Assembly: GCA_964526785.1 (NCBI GenBank)
Contig: CAZGMJ010000004.1
Location: forward strand, 62,001-126,000
Origin: CAZGMJ01 sp964526785
GTDB lineage: Bacteria; Planctomycetota; Phycisphaerae; Sedimentisphaerales; Anaerobacaceae
DNA length: 64,000 nucleotides
Direction of reading: 5' to 3'
A program made the position numbers and the translations under genes. The notes under the pieces were generated by a model that saw nothing but the letters and a program-made list of their open reading frames with translations, was not told the origin of the DNA and searched no databases. This document shows, piece after piece, positions 9,033-18,181 of the stretch (position 1 is its first letter; each line of letters starts with the position of its first letter).

Positions 9033-9188
9033 ATATACCTAACATAATGAAGCCTGTTGTTGCGTATGGCAGAACAATGAAACCGAGTCGTCGAATGTCC
9101 GATGGAGAAAGACGCGGTACGCACCCTGCCGGGATTCAAACTCCCCTGCGCAACTGCCGGTACGACATCAGTGGAACATGAATATGAA

Positions 9189-9321
9189 AAACGTCGAAGA
9201 TCCACCGGTGGCGCAAAACCCATCGACACCCTTCAACATGGACTCGGGTGTCGTCCCGAGCGAGCGGAACGAGTCGAGGGATCTCCGCTTCGACTGGACA
9301 AATATGAAAAACAAACCCAAT
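9189..9321 (+). repeat. Interspersed repeat, copy 1
   Basis: First of three long near-identical copies. It runs from a GAAGATCC block through CCCATCGACACCCTTCAA, then CTCGGG-TGTCGT-CCCGAG (a perfect 6-bp hairpin), CGAGCGGAACGAGTCGAGGG, and the tail ATGAAAAACAAACCCAAT. It can be read in several frames without stops but shows no protein family. The strongly palindromic core marks it as a mobile or structural intergenic element. Confidence 0.75.
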
Positions 9322-9395
9322 CTCAAAATAGGCAAATTGCCGTGTCCATGCATGATTACCCATCTTTCATCCGCAACATCCCCGGGCGCCTGTCT

Positions 9396-9574
9396 TCCCT
9401 CGATGCCTTGGTGCCTCGATCCCTTGGTGCCTTATCCGAAAAAACATCGAAGATCCGCCGGTGGCGCAAAGCCCATCGACACCCTTCAATATGGACTCGG
9501 GTGTCGTCCCGAGCGAGCGGAACGAGTCGAGGGATCTCCCTTCCGACTGGACAAATATGAAAAACAAACCCAAT
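9396..9574 (+). repeat. Interspersed repeat, copy 2 with 5' extension
   Basis: Same core as copy 1 with a few substitutions, including the CTCGGG/CCCGAG hairpin and the ATGAAAAACAAACCCAAT tail. It is preceded by an extra block holding two CCTTGGTGCCT units and ending in CTTATCCGAAAAAAC, which is shared with copy 3 but absent from copy 1. Confidence 0.75.
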
Positions 9575-9644
9575 GGCAACATGGACAATGACGCCACAGC
9601 TAAACACTTTTACCTGCATCCCCATACGCAACAATCAGGAACCC

Positions 9645-9666
9645 AAATATGAAAAACAAAGCCAAT
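9645..9666 (+). repeat. Interspersed repeat, tail-only copy
   Basis: Only the terminal block ATGAAAAACAAAGCCAAT is present, differing by one base from the tails of copies 1 and 2. This suggests the element is modular and its tail can occur separately. Confidence 0.5.
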
Positions 9667-9742
9667 AGTAATTTAGGTAACTTGAGCGTTGCTGCCCGCA
9701 TATCGGATTTGAAACTGCTACCCCGCGTTAGCAGATGTGCCC

Positions 9743-9904
9743 CCTTGATGCCTTGGTGCCTCGCCCCCTTGGTGCCTTATCCGAAAAAACATCGAAGATC
9801 CGCCGGCGGCGCAAAACCCATCGACACCCTTCAACATGGACTCGGGTGTCGTCCCGAGCGAGTGGAACGAGTCGAGGGAGCTCCGCTTCGGCTGGACAAA
9901 CATG
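9743..9904 (+). repeat. Interspersed repeat, copy 3 with 5' extension
   Basis: Carries the CCTTGGTGCCT extension and the full core with the CTCGGG/CCCGAG hairpin. The tail is cut short after TGGACAAACATG. It ends 144 bases before the next start codon, so it would lie in the leader of the transglutaminase lipoprotein if that gene is transcribed from the promoter near 9.0 kb. Confidence 0.75.
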
Positions 9905-10048
9905 CTCGACGGGGCAAAACCATTATTCTCGTGAGATACAAGCGGCCTGAGCGTATAATCAGTTGCGAATCGGATCGGCCGGAGCCTTTTGCCGATTGCC
10001 GAAGGCCGGCGGTCCTCCAAATGAGCTATCGAAAAAGGGAGTGCAATC

Positions 10049-11737
10049 ATGAAAACGAGACTCGGCCTGCTTATCTGCCTGTCAATTCTGCTGATTCTGT
10101 TCGGCTGTAAGAAGGACCAGCCCCAGGTCGCAGACTCCGATCAGCCCCGGTCAACGGACGGCCGCACGGCGGTTCAGCAAAGCGAGCCCGCGCAGGCGTC
10201 CATGACGACGCCGTCGGCAGGCACCCCCGAGCGGGTGCAGACCAATCGGGCGAACCAACAGCCCGCCCCGCCGCCGGAGTACGTCCATGACAGCCCAAGC
10301 CCCCGGGCCGAACGCAAAGCGGACGAGGCGGATTATTTTGCCGTGATGATGGAGGGCAAGAAGGTGGGCCATGCCGTCCAGACCCGCTCGGTATCGGGCG
10401 AGACGGTCACAACGAACGACAGCGTGTCCATTTCCATCACGCGAATGGGCATTCCGATCACGATCAAGATGTCCGAAACGCACATCGAGACCGTCGAGGG
10501 CGAACCGCTGGCCTTCGAGGCGATTCAGGAACTCTCGGCAATGGTAACGCGGACCAGCGGACGCGTGGACCCCAACGGCACGGTCTTTGTTACCAAAAAG
10601 TCTATCGGGCCCGAGCAGAAATCGACGATGCCCTGGCCCGAAGGCGCCCTGATGGCCGAGGGATTGCGCCTGCTGCAAGAAGACAAGGGCGCCGAGGAGG
10701 GACTCGAATACGAGCTGCGGATCTTCAGCCCGGCCTCGCTGACGGCCATGGACGCAACCATCCGCTTCGGCGGCAAGAAGAAGGTGGACCTGCTCGGGCG
10801 GGTCGTGTACCTCCGCGAGATGACCAAGACCTACACGATGCCCGGTGCGGGCAAGATTACCAGCACCAGCTATCTCGACGATGATCTGGTGGTCCAGAAG
10901 GATACCGTACCGCTGGCGGGGATGACCATCGAGATCGTGGCCTGTCCGAGGGAATTTGCACTGTCGGACAACGACGTGCTCGAACTGATCAACAAGATGT
11001 TCCTCGAAAGCCCCGTCGAAATCGCCAATCCCGGCTCCGCCCTGTCCATCGGCTATCACCTCAAGGCCTCCGGACCCGAGCCGATCGAGCCGGACAACTT
11101 CCCCTCGACCGACAACCAGACGGCCAAAGCCCTGCCCGACGGCGACGTCTTCCTGGTGGTCAAGCCGGTTGCCGCGCCGAGCGGCACCAATTTCCCGTAC
11201 ACCGGCGACGACCCGGCCCTGCTCGAAGCCCTCGAATCCACGTCCTTCCTGCAGACCAAAGACCCGGTCATCATCAGGCTGGCGAAAGAAGCCGTTGGCG
11301 ACGCCGAAGACGCGGCCGAGGCGGTAAAGCGCATCGAATCGTTCGTCGCGAACTACATGACCGAGGCCGGACTGTCGGTCGGCTATGCGTCGGCCTCCGA
11401 GGTCGCGGGCAGCCGACAGGGCGACTGCAGCGAGTTCGCGGTGCTGACCGCCGCACTGTGCAGAGCGGTCGGCATTCCCGCCGAGGTGGTCGTCGGTGTG
11501 GCGTACGTCGAGGATTTCGGCGGCATCGAAGGCTTCGGCGGACACGCCTGGACGCGGGCGTACGTCGGCGGCAAGTGGGTTGGCCTGGACTCGGCTTTCA
11601 AGAGCAGCGGCCGCGGCGGTTACGACGCCGGGCACATCGCCCTGGCTATCGGAAACGGCGAACCGGCCGACTTCTTCAATCTCGCCACCACGCTGGGCCG
11701 ATTCGACATATTCAAAGTCGTTGTCAAACGCAAATAG
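10049..11737 (+). CDS. Lipoprotein with C-terminal transglutaminase-like domain
   Basis: A 562-residue protein behind a GGGAG site. It has a lipoprotein signal (lipobox LFGC, Cys at about 20), then a Pro/Gln/Ser-rich linker to residue ~90, a long beta-rich region (about 95-400) and a C-terminal transglutaminase-like domain. The catalytic triad is visible as GDCSEF (Cys ~460), GGHAWT (His ~499) and LDSAF (Asp ~514). Proteins of this plan are usually thiol proteases or cross-linkers acting on cell-envelope peptides; the exact substrate cannot be read from sequence. It converges on the aldose epimerase with a 14-base gap. Confidence 0.88.
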   Translation: MKTRLGLLICLSILLILFGCKKDQPQVADSDQPRSTDGRTAVQQSEPAQASMTTPSAGTPERVQTNRANQQPAPPPEYVHDSPSPRAERKADEADYFAVMMEGKKVGHAVQTRSVSGETVTTNDSVSISITRMGIPITIKMSETHIETVEGEPLAFEAIQELSAMVTRTSGRVDPNGTVFVTKKSIGPEQKSTMPWPEGALMAEGLRLLQEDKGAEEGLEYELRIFSPASLTAMDATIRFGGKKKVDLLGRVVYLREMTKTYTMPGAGKITSTSYLDDDLVVQKDTVPLAGMTIEIVACPREFALSDNDVLELINKMFLESPVEIANPGSALSIGYHLKASGPEPIEPDNFPSTDNQTAKALPDGDVFLVVKPVAAPSGTNFPYTGDDPALLEALESTSFLQTKDPVIIRLAKEAVGDAEDAAEAVKRIESFVANYMTEAGLSVGYASASEVAGSRQGDCSEFAVLTAALCRAVGIPAEVVVGVAYVEDFGGIEGFGGHAWTRAYVGGKWVGLDSAFKSSGRGGYDAGHIALAIGNGEPADFFNLATTLGRFDIFKVVVKRK

Positions 11738-11751
11738 CGTCCGCGGCCGCC

Positions 11752-12885
11752 CTACCGGGTCGAGAAGGCAAAGACCGTGGCCGATTCGAACCGCTGCCCG
11801 GGACGCAGAACCGTCGACGGAAACTGCGGTTTGTTCGGCGAATCCGGAAAGTGCTGCGTTTCGAGACAGAAGGCATGGTGCCGGCCGTAAGTCGCGCCGC
11901 CCTTGCCGACCATCGAGTCGCTCAGGTGGTTGCCCGTATAGAGCTGCACGCCCGGCTCGGTCGTCATGACTTCCATCAGACGGCCCGAATCGGGCTCGTA
12001 CACGGTCGCGCACAGCCGCATTACGCCGGCCGGGCCGTTAAGCGCGAAGTTGTGGTCGTAGCCCCGGCCGACTTCGTCGATGCGGGCGCCGATCGGCGTC
12101 GGCTCGGTGAAGTCCAGCGGCGTGCCCTCGACGCGGGCGATCTCGCCGGTCGGGATCAGCCCATCGCCGAATACGGTGTAGTGATTGGCGTTGAGCATGA
12201 GCCGGTGGTCGTATACGTCGCCGCTGCCCTGGCCTTCGAGGTTCCAGTAGGCGTGGTTGGTCAGGTTCACGACCGTCGGCTTGTCCGTCACCGCCTCGTA
12301 CCGAAGGCCCAGCACGTTGGCGTTGGTCAGCGTGTACGTCACGGAGCACTTGAGATTGCCCGGATAGCCCTCTTCGCCGTCCGGGCTGAGGTACTCCATG
12401 CGGACGCCGACGCCGGCGTCGTTTCGCACGATCTCGGCGTCCCAGAGGACCTTGCTGAAGTTCTTCCGGCCGCCGTGGATATGGTTCGGCCCGTTGTTCT
12501 TGGCCAGTTCATACGTCGTGCCGTCGAGCGTGAAACCGGCCCCGCCGATGCGATTGGCGTATCGGCCGATGACGGCGGCGGAAAAGCCGCCCCGCTTGAT
12601 GTAGGGCTCGAAGGTCTCGTACCCCAGTACGACATCGTCGATCCGGCCGTCGCGGTCCGGCACTTCGACGGCCACGATGATCGCGCCGTAGTTGGTCAGC
12701 TTGACGACCATGCCGCTGGCGTTGGTCAGCGTATAGAGGCCGACCTCGCGGCCGTCGGGCATCCGGCCGAACGTCGCCTGCGTGGCGGTTAATCCGGCCG
12801 CTTCGACACCCGGGCCCGGCAACAGGAAAATCAGAGCAGGAACGAGGCTGAAAACAGGCGTAAATGGCGATATTTGGCGGCTCAT
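11752..12885 (-). CDS. galM: Exported aldose 1-epimerase
   Basis: A 377-residue mutarotase with a signal peptide (about residues 1-30). The start is the ATG after GGAG; upstream in-frame codons read as Arg-rich non-family sequence. Family motifs in order: TNYGAIIVAVEVPDRDG, YANRIGGAGFTLDG, NHIHGG with the first catalytic His region, NLTNHAYWNLEGQG with the second His, GRGYDHNF and the C-terminal CLETQHFPDSPN carrying the catalytic Glu. It interconverts alpha and beta anomers of sugars. Export suggests action on oligosaccharide breakdown products in the periplasm. Confidence 0.93.
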   Translation of the reverse strand: MSRQISPFTPVFSLVPALIFLLPGPGVEAAGLTATQATFGRMPDGREVGLYTLTNASGMVVKLTNYGAIIVAVEVPDRDGRIDDVVLGYETFEPYIKRGGFSAAVIGRYANRIGGAGFTLDGTTYELAKNNGPNHIHGGRKNFSKVLWDAEIVRNDAGVGVRMEYLSPDGEEGYPGNLKCSVTYTLTNANVLGLRYEAVTDKPTVVNLTNHAYWNLEGQGSGDVYDHRLMLNANHYTVFGDGLIPTGEIARVEGTPLDFTEPTPIGARIDEVGRGYDHNFALNGPAGVMRLCATVYEPDSGRLMEVMTTEPGVQLYTGNHLSDSMVGKGGATYGRHHAFCLETQHFPDSPNKPQFPSTVLRPGQRFESATVFAFSTR

Positions 12886-13181
12886 TGGTCGTCTCCGTGA
12901 TCGAAAGTCGTAATTGTTCGAGCGTTCGGCATCAAATAATACCGGCCCGACGGCCAAAGTCAAAGCCCTTCGTCGACCGCGAGCCGTCAGCCGGGGCCGT
13001 TCGACGGGTACTCGGGGGCCGATTTTTGCCCGTTTGGAACGGATTTTGGGAAAAAAAGGCTTGTTTGATGCATGCAGTTCGCTATAATGCAGGGTTCTAC
13101 AAAAACGCAATGCCGCGTTCGCCAGGGTGCGTGGGCAGTGGCCACGAAGCGGGTGAATCGCACAGACACGGAGATAGACCA

Positions 13182-13550
13182 GTGAAAACGAAACTGTTGG
13201 AAGCCGTTGAGAGCAAGAGCCTGAAGAAAGAGATACCGTACTTCGAGGTAGGCGATACGATCGAGGTGCACTGCCGGATTACCGAGGGCGACAAGGTCCG
13301 TACGCAGGTATTCACGGGCACCGTGATTGCGCGCAAGGGACGCAGCATCAACGAGACTTTCACGGTCCGGCGGATGGTAGGCCACGAAGGTGTCGAGCGA
13401 ATCTTCCCGATTCATTCGCCCAACGTGCTCGATATCCGTCCGCTGCGAAGCGGCAAGAGCCGGCGGGCCAAGCTCTACTATCTGCGGCAGCGAAAGGGCA
13501 AGGCGGTTCGGCTGTCACAACGGCACAGCGAACATACGATCAAGAAGTAA
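13182..13550 (+). CDS. rplS: Ribosomal protein bL19
   Basis: A 122-residue protein begun by GTG 8 bases after GGAG. Family signatures are FEVGDTIEVHCRITEGDK, RTQVFTGTVIARKGRSINETFTVRR, GVERIFPIHSPNVLDI and RRAKLYYLR. bL19 sits at the 30S-50S interface. The C-terminal ~15 residues (QRHSEHTIKK) extend slightly beyond the usual end. The YraN-family gene follows after 26 bases. The usual rplS partners trmD and rimM are not present upstream. Confidence 0.97.
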   Translation: MKTKLLEAVESKSLKKEIPYFEVGDTIEVHCRITEGDKVRTQVFTGTVIARKGRSINETFTVRRMVGHEGVERIFPIHSPNVLDIRPLRSGKSRRAKLYYLRQRKGKAVRLSQRHSEHTIKK

Positions 13551-13576
13551 GGGAAAACTGCATAGGGGAGAGGATT

Positions 13577-13966
13577 TTGGTGCTCAATCGGCGGAGACTG
13601 CTGAGGGACCGGGCCCGGCTGGGCCGATGGGGCGAGAGGCGCTGCGAGCGATTCCTCAGGAAAAAGGGCCTGCTGACGCTCACGCGCAACTACTACTGCG
13701 TGACGGGCGAGATCGATCTGGTGATGGTCGATACGAATCGCAGCCTGGTATTCGTGGAGGTTCGGACGCGGGCGGGCGAGGATTTTGCGGACGCCGAGTC
13801 GTCGGTCAATACGCCCAAGCGGCAAAAAATCGTCAAGACGGCCCGCTACTTCCTCAAGGCCCACAAGATACACGACCGGCCGTATCGTTTCGATGTGGTA
13901 ATCATCATCCTGGGCCCAACCGGCAAGCCACAGATTCGACACTATGTGAACGCCTTCGTGCCTTAG
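13577..13966 (+). CDS. yraN: YraN/UPF0102 family endonuclease-like protein
   Basis: A 129-residue protein with a restriction-endonuclease-like core: GRWGERRCERFLRKKG, NYYCVTGEIDLVMVD (the E-x-D of the nuclease site), FVEVRTR and SVNTPKRQKIVKTARYFL. The family function is unproven in most bacteria. The start is ambiguous: a TTG or the GTG one codon later, both placed correctly behind GGGGAG. It is probably cotranscribed with rplS, a frequent arrangement. Confidence 0.9.
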   Translation: MVLNRRRLLRDRARLGRWGERRCERFLRKKGLLTLTRNYYCVTGEIDLVMVDTNRSLVFVEVRTRAGEDFADAESSVNTPKRQKIVKTARYFLKAHKIHDRPYRFDVVIIILGPTGKPQIRHYVNAFVP

Positions 13967-14001
13967 CTCTGCTCCAGAACCGTTTGAATCCCGCCCGGGA
14001 G

Positions 14002-14904
14002 CTACAGAGCAACCTCTCGACCTCTGTTGCCGATTACGTAGGCCTCGAATATCTCGTCGAGATTCAGAGCTTCCTCGGCCACACCGTTGGCCGACATGCG
14101 GCGTATCATGTCCCGCTTTTCGGCGCTGCAATCTTCGATTGTAAGCGAGATACTACTGTCCGCCCTGAGGACATCCAAGACGCCGGTCAGCCGGCTGAAG
14201 TCTGCCTGTGGCCGTGGAGTCAAGACAAACTTGCGAATGCTGTCTCGGAGTTGCTCCGTTCTGCCGGCCTTGATTATTACACCGTTGTCGAGGATAGCGA
14301 CATGATCGGCAACCGGCTCGATTTCATAGAGCAGATGGCTCGAGAAGAACACCGTCACATTATTACTCTGCAATATATCGATCACATGACGCAGAAAGTC
14401 CTTTCGCGCTATTGGATCGAGTCCGAGCGTAGGATCATCCAGAATGACGACATGAGGCCTGTGCCCTAGCGCGAGCAACAGGGCAAGGCTTGAATTCTGG
14501 CCCTTGGAAAGCGATTTTACTTTCACATCCTTCGACAGTCTAAGTACCTCGACAAGCTCATCAGCAAACCCATGGTCCCAGTCCGGATAGAATCCCGCCA
14601 CCCACTTGATTATCTGTCCGACTTTCATCCACCCGTACATCTGCTGATCCTCAGCCATAAAGCCGACTCTCTTGCGCACCTCCAGCGACTGCTCTATGCT
14701 ATTGAGTCCGCCTATCATGCATCTGCCGGCTTGGGGCTTCTGTAAGCCCAGCAACGTCTTTATGGTAGTGGTCTTGCCCGTGCCGTTTCTGCCCAGAAAG
14801 CCGAATATGGAACCCGAAGGCACTTCCAGGTCGACACCCTTGAGCACCTGCTTTCTCCCGTAAGAGAAATGCAGACCTTCGATCTTTATTGCTGGCTCAC
14901 TCAA
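14002..14904 (-). CDS. ABC transporter ATP-binding protein (YtrB-like)
   Basis: A 300-residue ATPase starting at TTG behind GAGGAG. Walker A GRNGTGKTT is at 38-46, the signature is LSKGQ rather than LSGGQ (about 132-136), Walker B is VVILDDP (152-158) and the H-loop His is at ~190. The residue after the Walker B Asp is Asp (157) where most ABC ATPases have the catalytic Glu; hydrolysis may be slow. The C-terminal ~80 residues are a family-variable extension. It is the last gene of the GntR-permease-permease-ATPase operon, 25 bases after the large permease. Confidence 0.93.
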   Translation of the reverse strand: MSEPAIKIEGLHFSYGRKQVLKGVDLEVPSGSIFGFLGRNGTGKTTTIKTLLGLQKPQAGRCMIGGLNSIEQSLEVRKRVGFMAEDQQMYGWMKVGQIIKWVAGFYPDWDHGFADELVEVLRLSKDVKVKSLSKGQNSSLALLLALGHRPHVVILDDPTLGLDPIARKDFLRHVIDILQSNNVTVFFSSHLLYEIEPVADHVAILDNGVIIKAGRTEQLRDSIRKFVLTPRPQADFSRLTGVLDVLRADSSISLTIEDCSAEKRDMIRRMSANGVAEEALNLDEIFEAYVIGNRGREVAL

Positions 14905-14929
14905 TTTGTTCTCCTCGGCATTAGATTGG

Positions 14930-16795
14930 TCATCCGGGATTCTTCAAGAGATACAGAAACTGTCTCTGCGCCATATCCTTCAGAGCATCCTGCCGCGTGC
15001 GTAGCAGTATGTTGCCGTTCTCAACTACAGCGATATCTTCGATACGGTCTTTCATCCGCACAAAATGCCCCAGTTTTCGCACTCTGGAGCCCGAGCGAAC
15101 GTCGAAAACCATCAGCGTGCTGCCGTGATACATATACAGCTTTCCATTTCTGAAGAGCTTGGGGTAACCGTAATAATAAGGGTCCGCGATCAGACGCTCT
15201 AAAAAGGTAAAGGGCCGCGCCGTGACGAAGTCACAGTAGATGTTCTCATCATCCCAACGGCTCACATCGAATCTCGCAATATCTTCTTTCCGGGCAAGGA
15301 CAAACCCGATCTTGCCCTCGTGAACATCAACGATCGAATAACGGGATATGTCACCGCCGGCATAAATGTACCCATATTGCAGCTCGATGCTGAGTCTGAT
15401 TCTCTCCTGTATGTTGATTGACTCGATCGGTAAAAGAGTAATGGTGAATGGCTTCTGACGATCCTGGATGTAGCGTCTTCCTCCTTCGAATACGTCAAGT
15501 CTTGTCTCGACCCTGTCAATCTCGGCCGGATCTGTCACGTCCATAACAACGCAGCTATCGTTCACGCATACGATTAGCCTATTGTCAATAAGCCGCATCG
15601 CCATCCGAGCGTAGTCTCTCCGGTCTGTAAGACAATCGGATATATCGAGTTCACATACCGGCGTCCATGATTCGCCTGCATGTTTATAGCTCACCAGACA
15701 GACCTTCTCATATAGGTGCCGCTGTTGGCTCGGTTTTCCTTCTGTGTGATAGTATGCATATATGATGAAATCATAAATATCATCTCCGAACCGCCTGTAT
15801 AGACGTCCATCCTGAGGACACGTCTTGACACCGTAACCCTTATGTGTTAGCCGGATGCTCGTTTCCACAGGCACATCGTGGCCGAGACAGCCCGCTTCGA
15901 TCCTCCTCAAAGAGATGCTGTTTTCGTTGACGTCGACGTAGCTGTGCCCCCCATAAATGATCCTGTTTCCGGCATAATTCAGTCGAGCGTGTCCGTACCG
16001 CTCGGGGATGACTTCCTTCTCATCCAGCACCTTGATGTTGGCCATCTCGTGCCCAAACAGCATCTGCGCGCCAAACAAAAGCCCCGCCCCGGCCCACATC
16101 ATCCCCCGCAAGCTCGTCTTCAAATGCCAGTCGTGCCGAGTGGCAAGTATGGCAAAGCCAAGAGCAATCACCAGCGAAACAAGCATGGTTGCAAGACAAG
16201 CCGTCGGCCGACTGCGTACTACATCATCTGCGAAATCCTTGAAGTCCAAGGACAGGATGAACGAACAGACAAGAAGAAAACACGCCAGTAGCATTCCGAT
16301 GAGCCACGAACGAGCCGTCTTTCGTACAATCACGCCACAGGCAAAACAAACACTGTATGCCATAGTCACTGCCAGCAACAGGAAGGGGCCGGTATACTTG
16401 TACAGGTTGATGTCTGTCTCCACCAACTCTTGGTCGCCAAACGCCGTGCTGACTAGTCCAAAAGCGAGTGGACATGCAAGGATTACTATCGCGCCAATCA
16501 ACCCAACGGCAAACTTGACGGACATGAAGAGCCCGGCGCCAACCGGTTTGGACCGCCAGAAGATATAGCGCCGTTCGTTCAGATCGGCCTGGACATTAGC
16601 GCACGCGACCAGACCCGCCAGCAGGGGGGCAAACGCAACTGACAAGGCCACCATGTGCCTGCTGAAGAAGCCGTCACCTTCTCTCAAATTGACGAATGCC
16701 TCTTCGATTGGCAGTATCATCACAAGACCCAAACAAGCCAGAAGGTGCCATCTGATCTGACAAATCTGCTGATACACGAGCCCCGATATTCTCAT
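14930..16795 (-). CDS. ABC permease with N-terminal membrane half and C-terminal soluble beta-rich domain
   Basis: A 621-residue protein behind AGGAGG. Residues ~1-255 hold about six membrane segments with the ABC-2 style motif NERRYIFWRSKPVGAGLF. From ~260 to the end there are no membrane segments but many short beta strands with aromatic and Asp-rich turns (YAGNRIIYGGHSY, LFRNGKLYMYHGSTLMVFDVRSGS), which read like a beta-propeller. Such a soluble half on an ABC-2 permease is unusual and would lie outside the membrane. The first codon overlaps the stop of the upstream permease gene (ATGA), which argues for coupled translation. Confidence 0.85.
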   Translation of the reverse strand: MRISGLVYQQICQIRWHLLACLGLVMILPIEEAFVNLREGDGFFSRHMVALSVAFAPLLAGLVACANVQADLNERRYIFWRSKPVGAGLFMSVKFAVGLIGAIVILACPLAFGLVSTAFGDQELVETDINLYKYTGPFLLLAVTMAYSVCFACGVIVRKTARSWLIGMLLACFLLVCSFILSLDFKDFADDVVRSRPTACLATMLVSLVIALGFAILATRHDWHLKTSLRGMMWAGAGLLFGAQMLFGHEMANIKVLDEKEVIPERYGHARLNYAGNRIIYGGHSYVDVNENSISLRRIEAGCLGHDVPVETSIRLTHKGYGVKTCPQDGRLYRRFGDDIYDFIIYAYYHTEGKPSQQRHLYEKVCLVSYKHAGESWTPVCELDISDCLTDRRDYARMAMRLIDNRLIVCVNDSCVVMDVTDPAEIDRVETRLDVFEGGRRYIQDRQKPFTITLLPIESINIQERIRLSIELQYGYIYAGGDISRYSIVDVHEGKIGFVLARKEDIARFDVSRWDDENIYCDFVTARPFTFLERLIADPYYYGYPKLFRNGKLYMYHGSTLMVFDVRSGSRVRKLGHFVRMKDRIEDIAVVENGNILLRTRQDALKDMAQRQFLYLLKNPG

Positions 16796-17466
16796 AGAGA
16801 CCTCCTGATATCAGCATACCTCTTGCAGGCTATGCAGAGAACAAGCACAACCCCCGGTATCTGGGCAATGATAGTCCCCGCAAGAACCTTCCCGTCTATG
16901 TGAATTACGGAATATGGAACCAGATACTGCGCCCAGGTGACCTCGCATATCCTGGCCCAGAAAAAGATGATCGCCCAGCCGATATACACCGCGAACATAA
17001 TAGCCAGCGAAGCCGCCTCGCTCGTGCTCTGGCAGCCGAACGCGCAGAACCATGTGAACAGCACGAGCGCGACTAGCCCACAAAGCCAGTTGATTCTCAG
17101 CAGCATCAGGATCGTAACCTCTCGACCTGCGGTCATGTACTCCATCAAGGCGCCCGTGATGATAAATGTCAGGGCAATTCCCATAATGGATATCAGGTAC
17201 TTGCTGAAGAAGATCGCTCGCCTGGGAACCGGTATCTTGAAGAGCAACTGAATCGTCCTGTTACTCGCCTCACCTGAGAATATATCCAGCCCGTAGATAA
17301 TGGGAATAACGAACATCTGAACCATTGAGACTGCAACGCAATTAGCCAGATCCGGCGTAATTCGTATCCTAAAGAGCAGGGCCGTGAAGGAGACACTCAC
17401 CAGCGCGCAAAAGCACAGTTTCCACAGGTTCTCCTTCCACTCTTTCCACAGCAGGCTACGAAACAT
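16792..17466 (-). CDS. ABC-2 type permease
   Basis: A 224-residue membrane protein with about six hydrophobic segments and the typical N-terminus FRSLLWKEWKENLWKL. The conserved cytoplasmic motif NRTIQLLFKIPVPRRAIFFSKYL is of the kind seen in ABC-2 exporters. The ATG chosen lies one base after the GntR stop codon (TGA-G-ATG) behind GGGGAG. It forms the transport unit with the larger permease and the ATPase; the substrate is unknown, but GntR/YtrA operons often respond to cell-wall-active peptides. Confidence 0.88.
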   Translation of the reverse strand: MFRSLLWKEWKENLWKLCFCALVSVSFTALLFRIRITPDLANCVAVSMVQMFVIPIIYGLDIFSGEASNRTIQLLFKIPVPRRAIFFSKYLISIMGIALTFIITGALMEYMTAGREVTILMLLRINWLCGLVALVLFTWFCAFGCQSTSEAASLAIMFAVYIGWAIIFFWARICEVTWAQYLVPYSVIHIDGKVLAGTIIAQIPGVVLVLCIACKRYADIRRSL

Positions 17467-17467
17467 C

Positions 17468-17902
17468 TCATCTCTCCCCAGAATCCCTGTTTTCACGATC
17501 TGCCCTTTGCGAGACTATGCTGTCATACTCCGCTTGCAGCAACTCGCCCACCTGCTCGATCGGCAGCTCCAATTGAACCGCCACAATAGCCGCCTCGCGA
17601 AGCACCCCCGCAACCATGTTCTTTTTGTCCGCCACTGCCATACTCTGCTTGCTGGAGGACACATACGTGCCGTCCCCTCTCTCCACCCTCAGTACGTTCT
17701 CCCTGCAAAGCTCGTTATAGACTTTCAGAATCGTGTTCTGATTCACGGCCAATTTGGCCGCCAGTTCCCGCACGCCCGGCACCCGGTCCCCCTCCTTAAG
17801 CACTCCCGAAGCGACCTGATACCGTATCTGGTCCATTATCTGCCGGTATATGGGCTTTGACGAAGATGGTTCAATTCGTATGAAAATGGCTAAAATCTCC
17901 AA
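17468..17902 (-). CDS. GntR-family transcriptional regulator, YtrA subfamily
   Basis: A 144-residue protein with an N-terminal winged helix: KPIYRQIMDQIRYQVASGVLKEGDRVPGVRELAAKLAVNQNTILKVYNEL, broken here only by its natural turns, followed by GDGTYV. The short helical C-terminus lacks a sugar or acid-binding domain, which defines the YtrA type that represses its own ABC operon. The start is a TTG with no good ribosome site; the message may be leaderless or start slightly downstream. Confidence 0.9.
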   Translation of the reverse strand: MEILAIFIRIEPSSSKPIYRQIMDQIRYQVASGVLKEGDRVPGVRELAAKLAVNQNTILKVYNELCRENVLRVERGDGTYVSSSKQSMAVADKKNMVAGVLREAAIVAVQLELPIEQVGELLQAEYDSIVSQRADRENRDSGER

Positions 17903-17942
17903 TTTCGCTATATCGTTCTATCACACTATAACACTATATCAC
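17903..17942. promoter_or_regulatory. Candidate operator/promoter of the GntR-ABC operon
   Basis: An AT-rich stretch next to the gntR start contains tandem CACTATA units (CACTATAACACTATATCAC) and CTATAT/ATATAG half-sites. The tandem and inverted arrangement right at the start codon is what an autorepressor site would look like. No experimental or comparative support is available here. Confidence 0.4.
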
Positions 17943-18181
17943 TTTGCGTCAACAAAAAAATGAATTTTTTTCGAGAATCTCTCCCGCCGGATAGCCTCGT
18001 GCCTAGGGGTAGAGCTGGATTGAATCCCTCTGCAAGAGTTGGTCTCCTGCAAAAAGGCCGCGTACGCGAAGGCTCCAGGGCAACCGGAATGCTTCCAAAA
18101 CATCGAATCATGGCATATAATCATCAGCGCCGGTGAGACGAAAAGAACCGGCCAGGTAATTCATTGTACAGAAGGTAACTG

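Noticed and set aside
9102..9560. 152-codon frame over the repeats
   Set aside because: Its translation only mirrors the repeat units; no ribosome site and no family.
9189..9904. CRISPR-like array
   Set aside because: Repeat units exceed 100 bases, spacing is irregular, copies are mosaic and no cas genes are present.
10151..12013. 620-codon open frame on the minus strand
   Set aside because: It lies opposite the transglutaminase lipoprotein, reads as low-information His/Arg/Gly-rich sequence and has no family motif; a GC-rich codon shadow.
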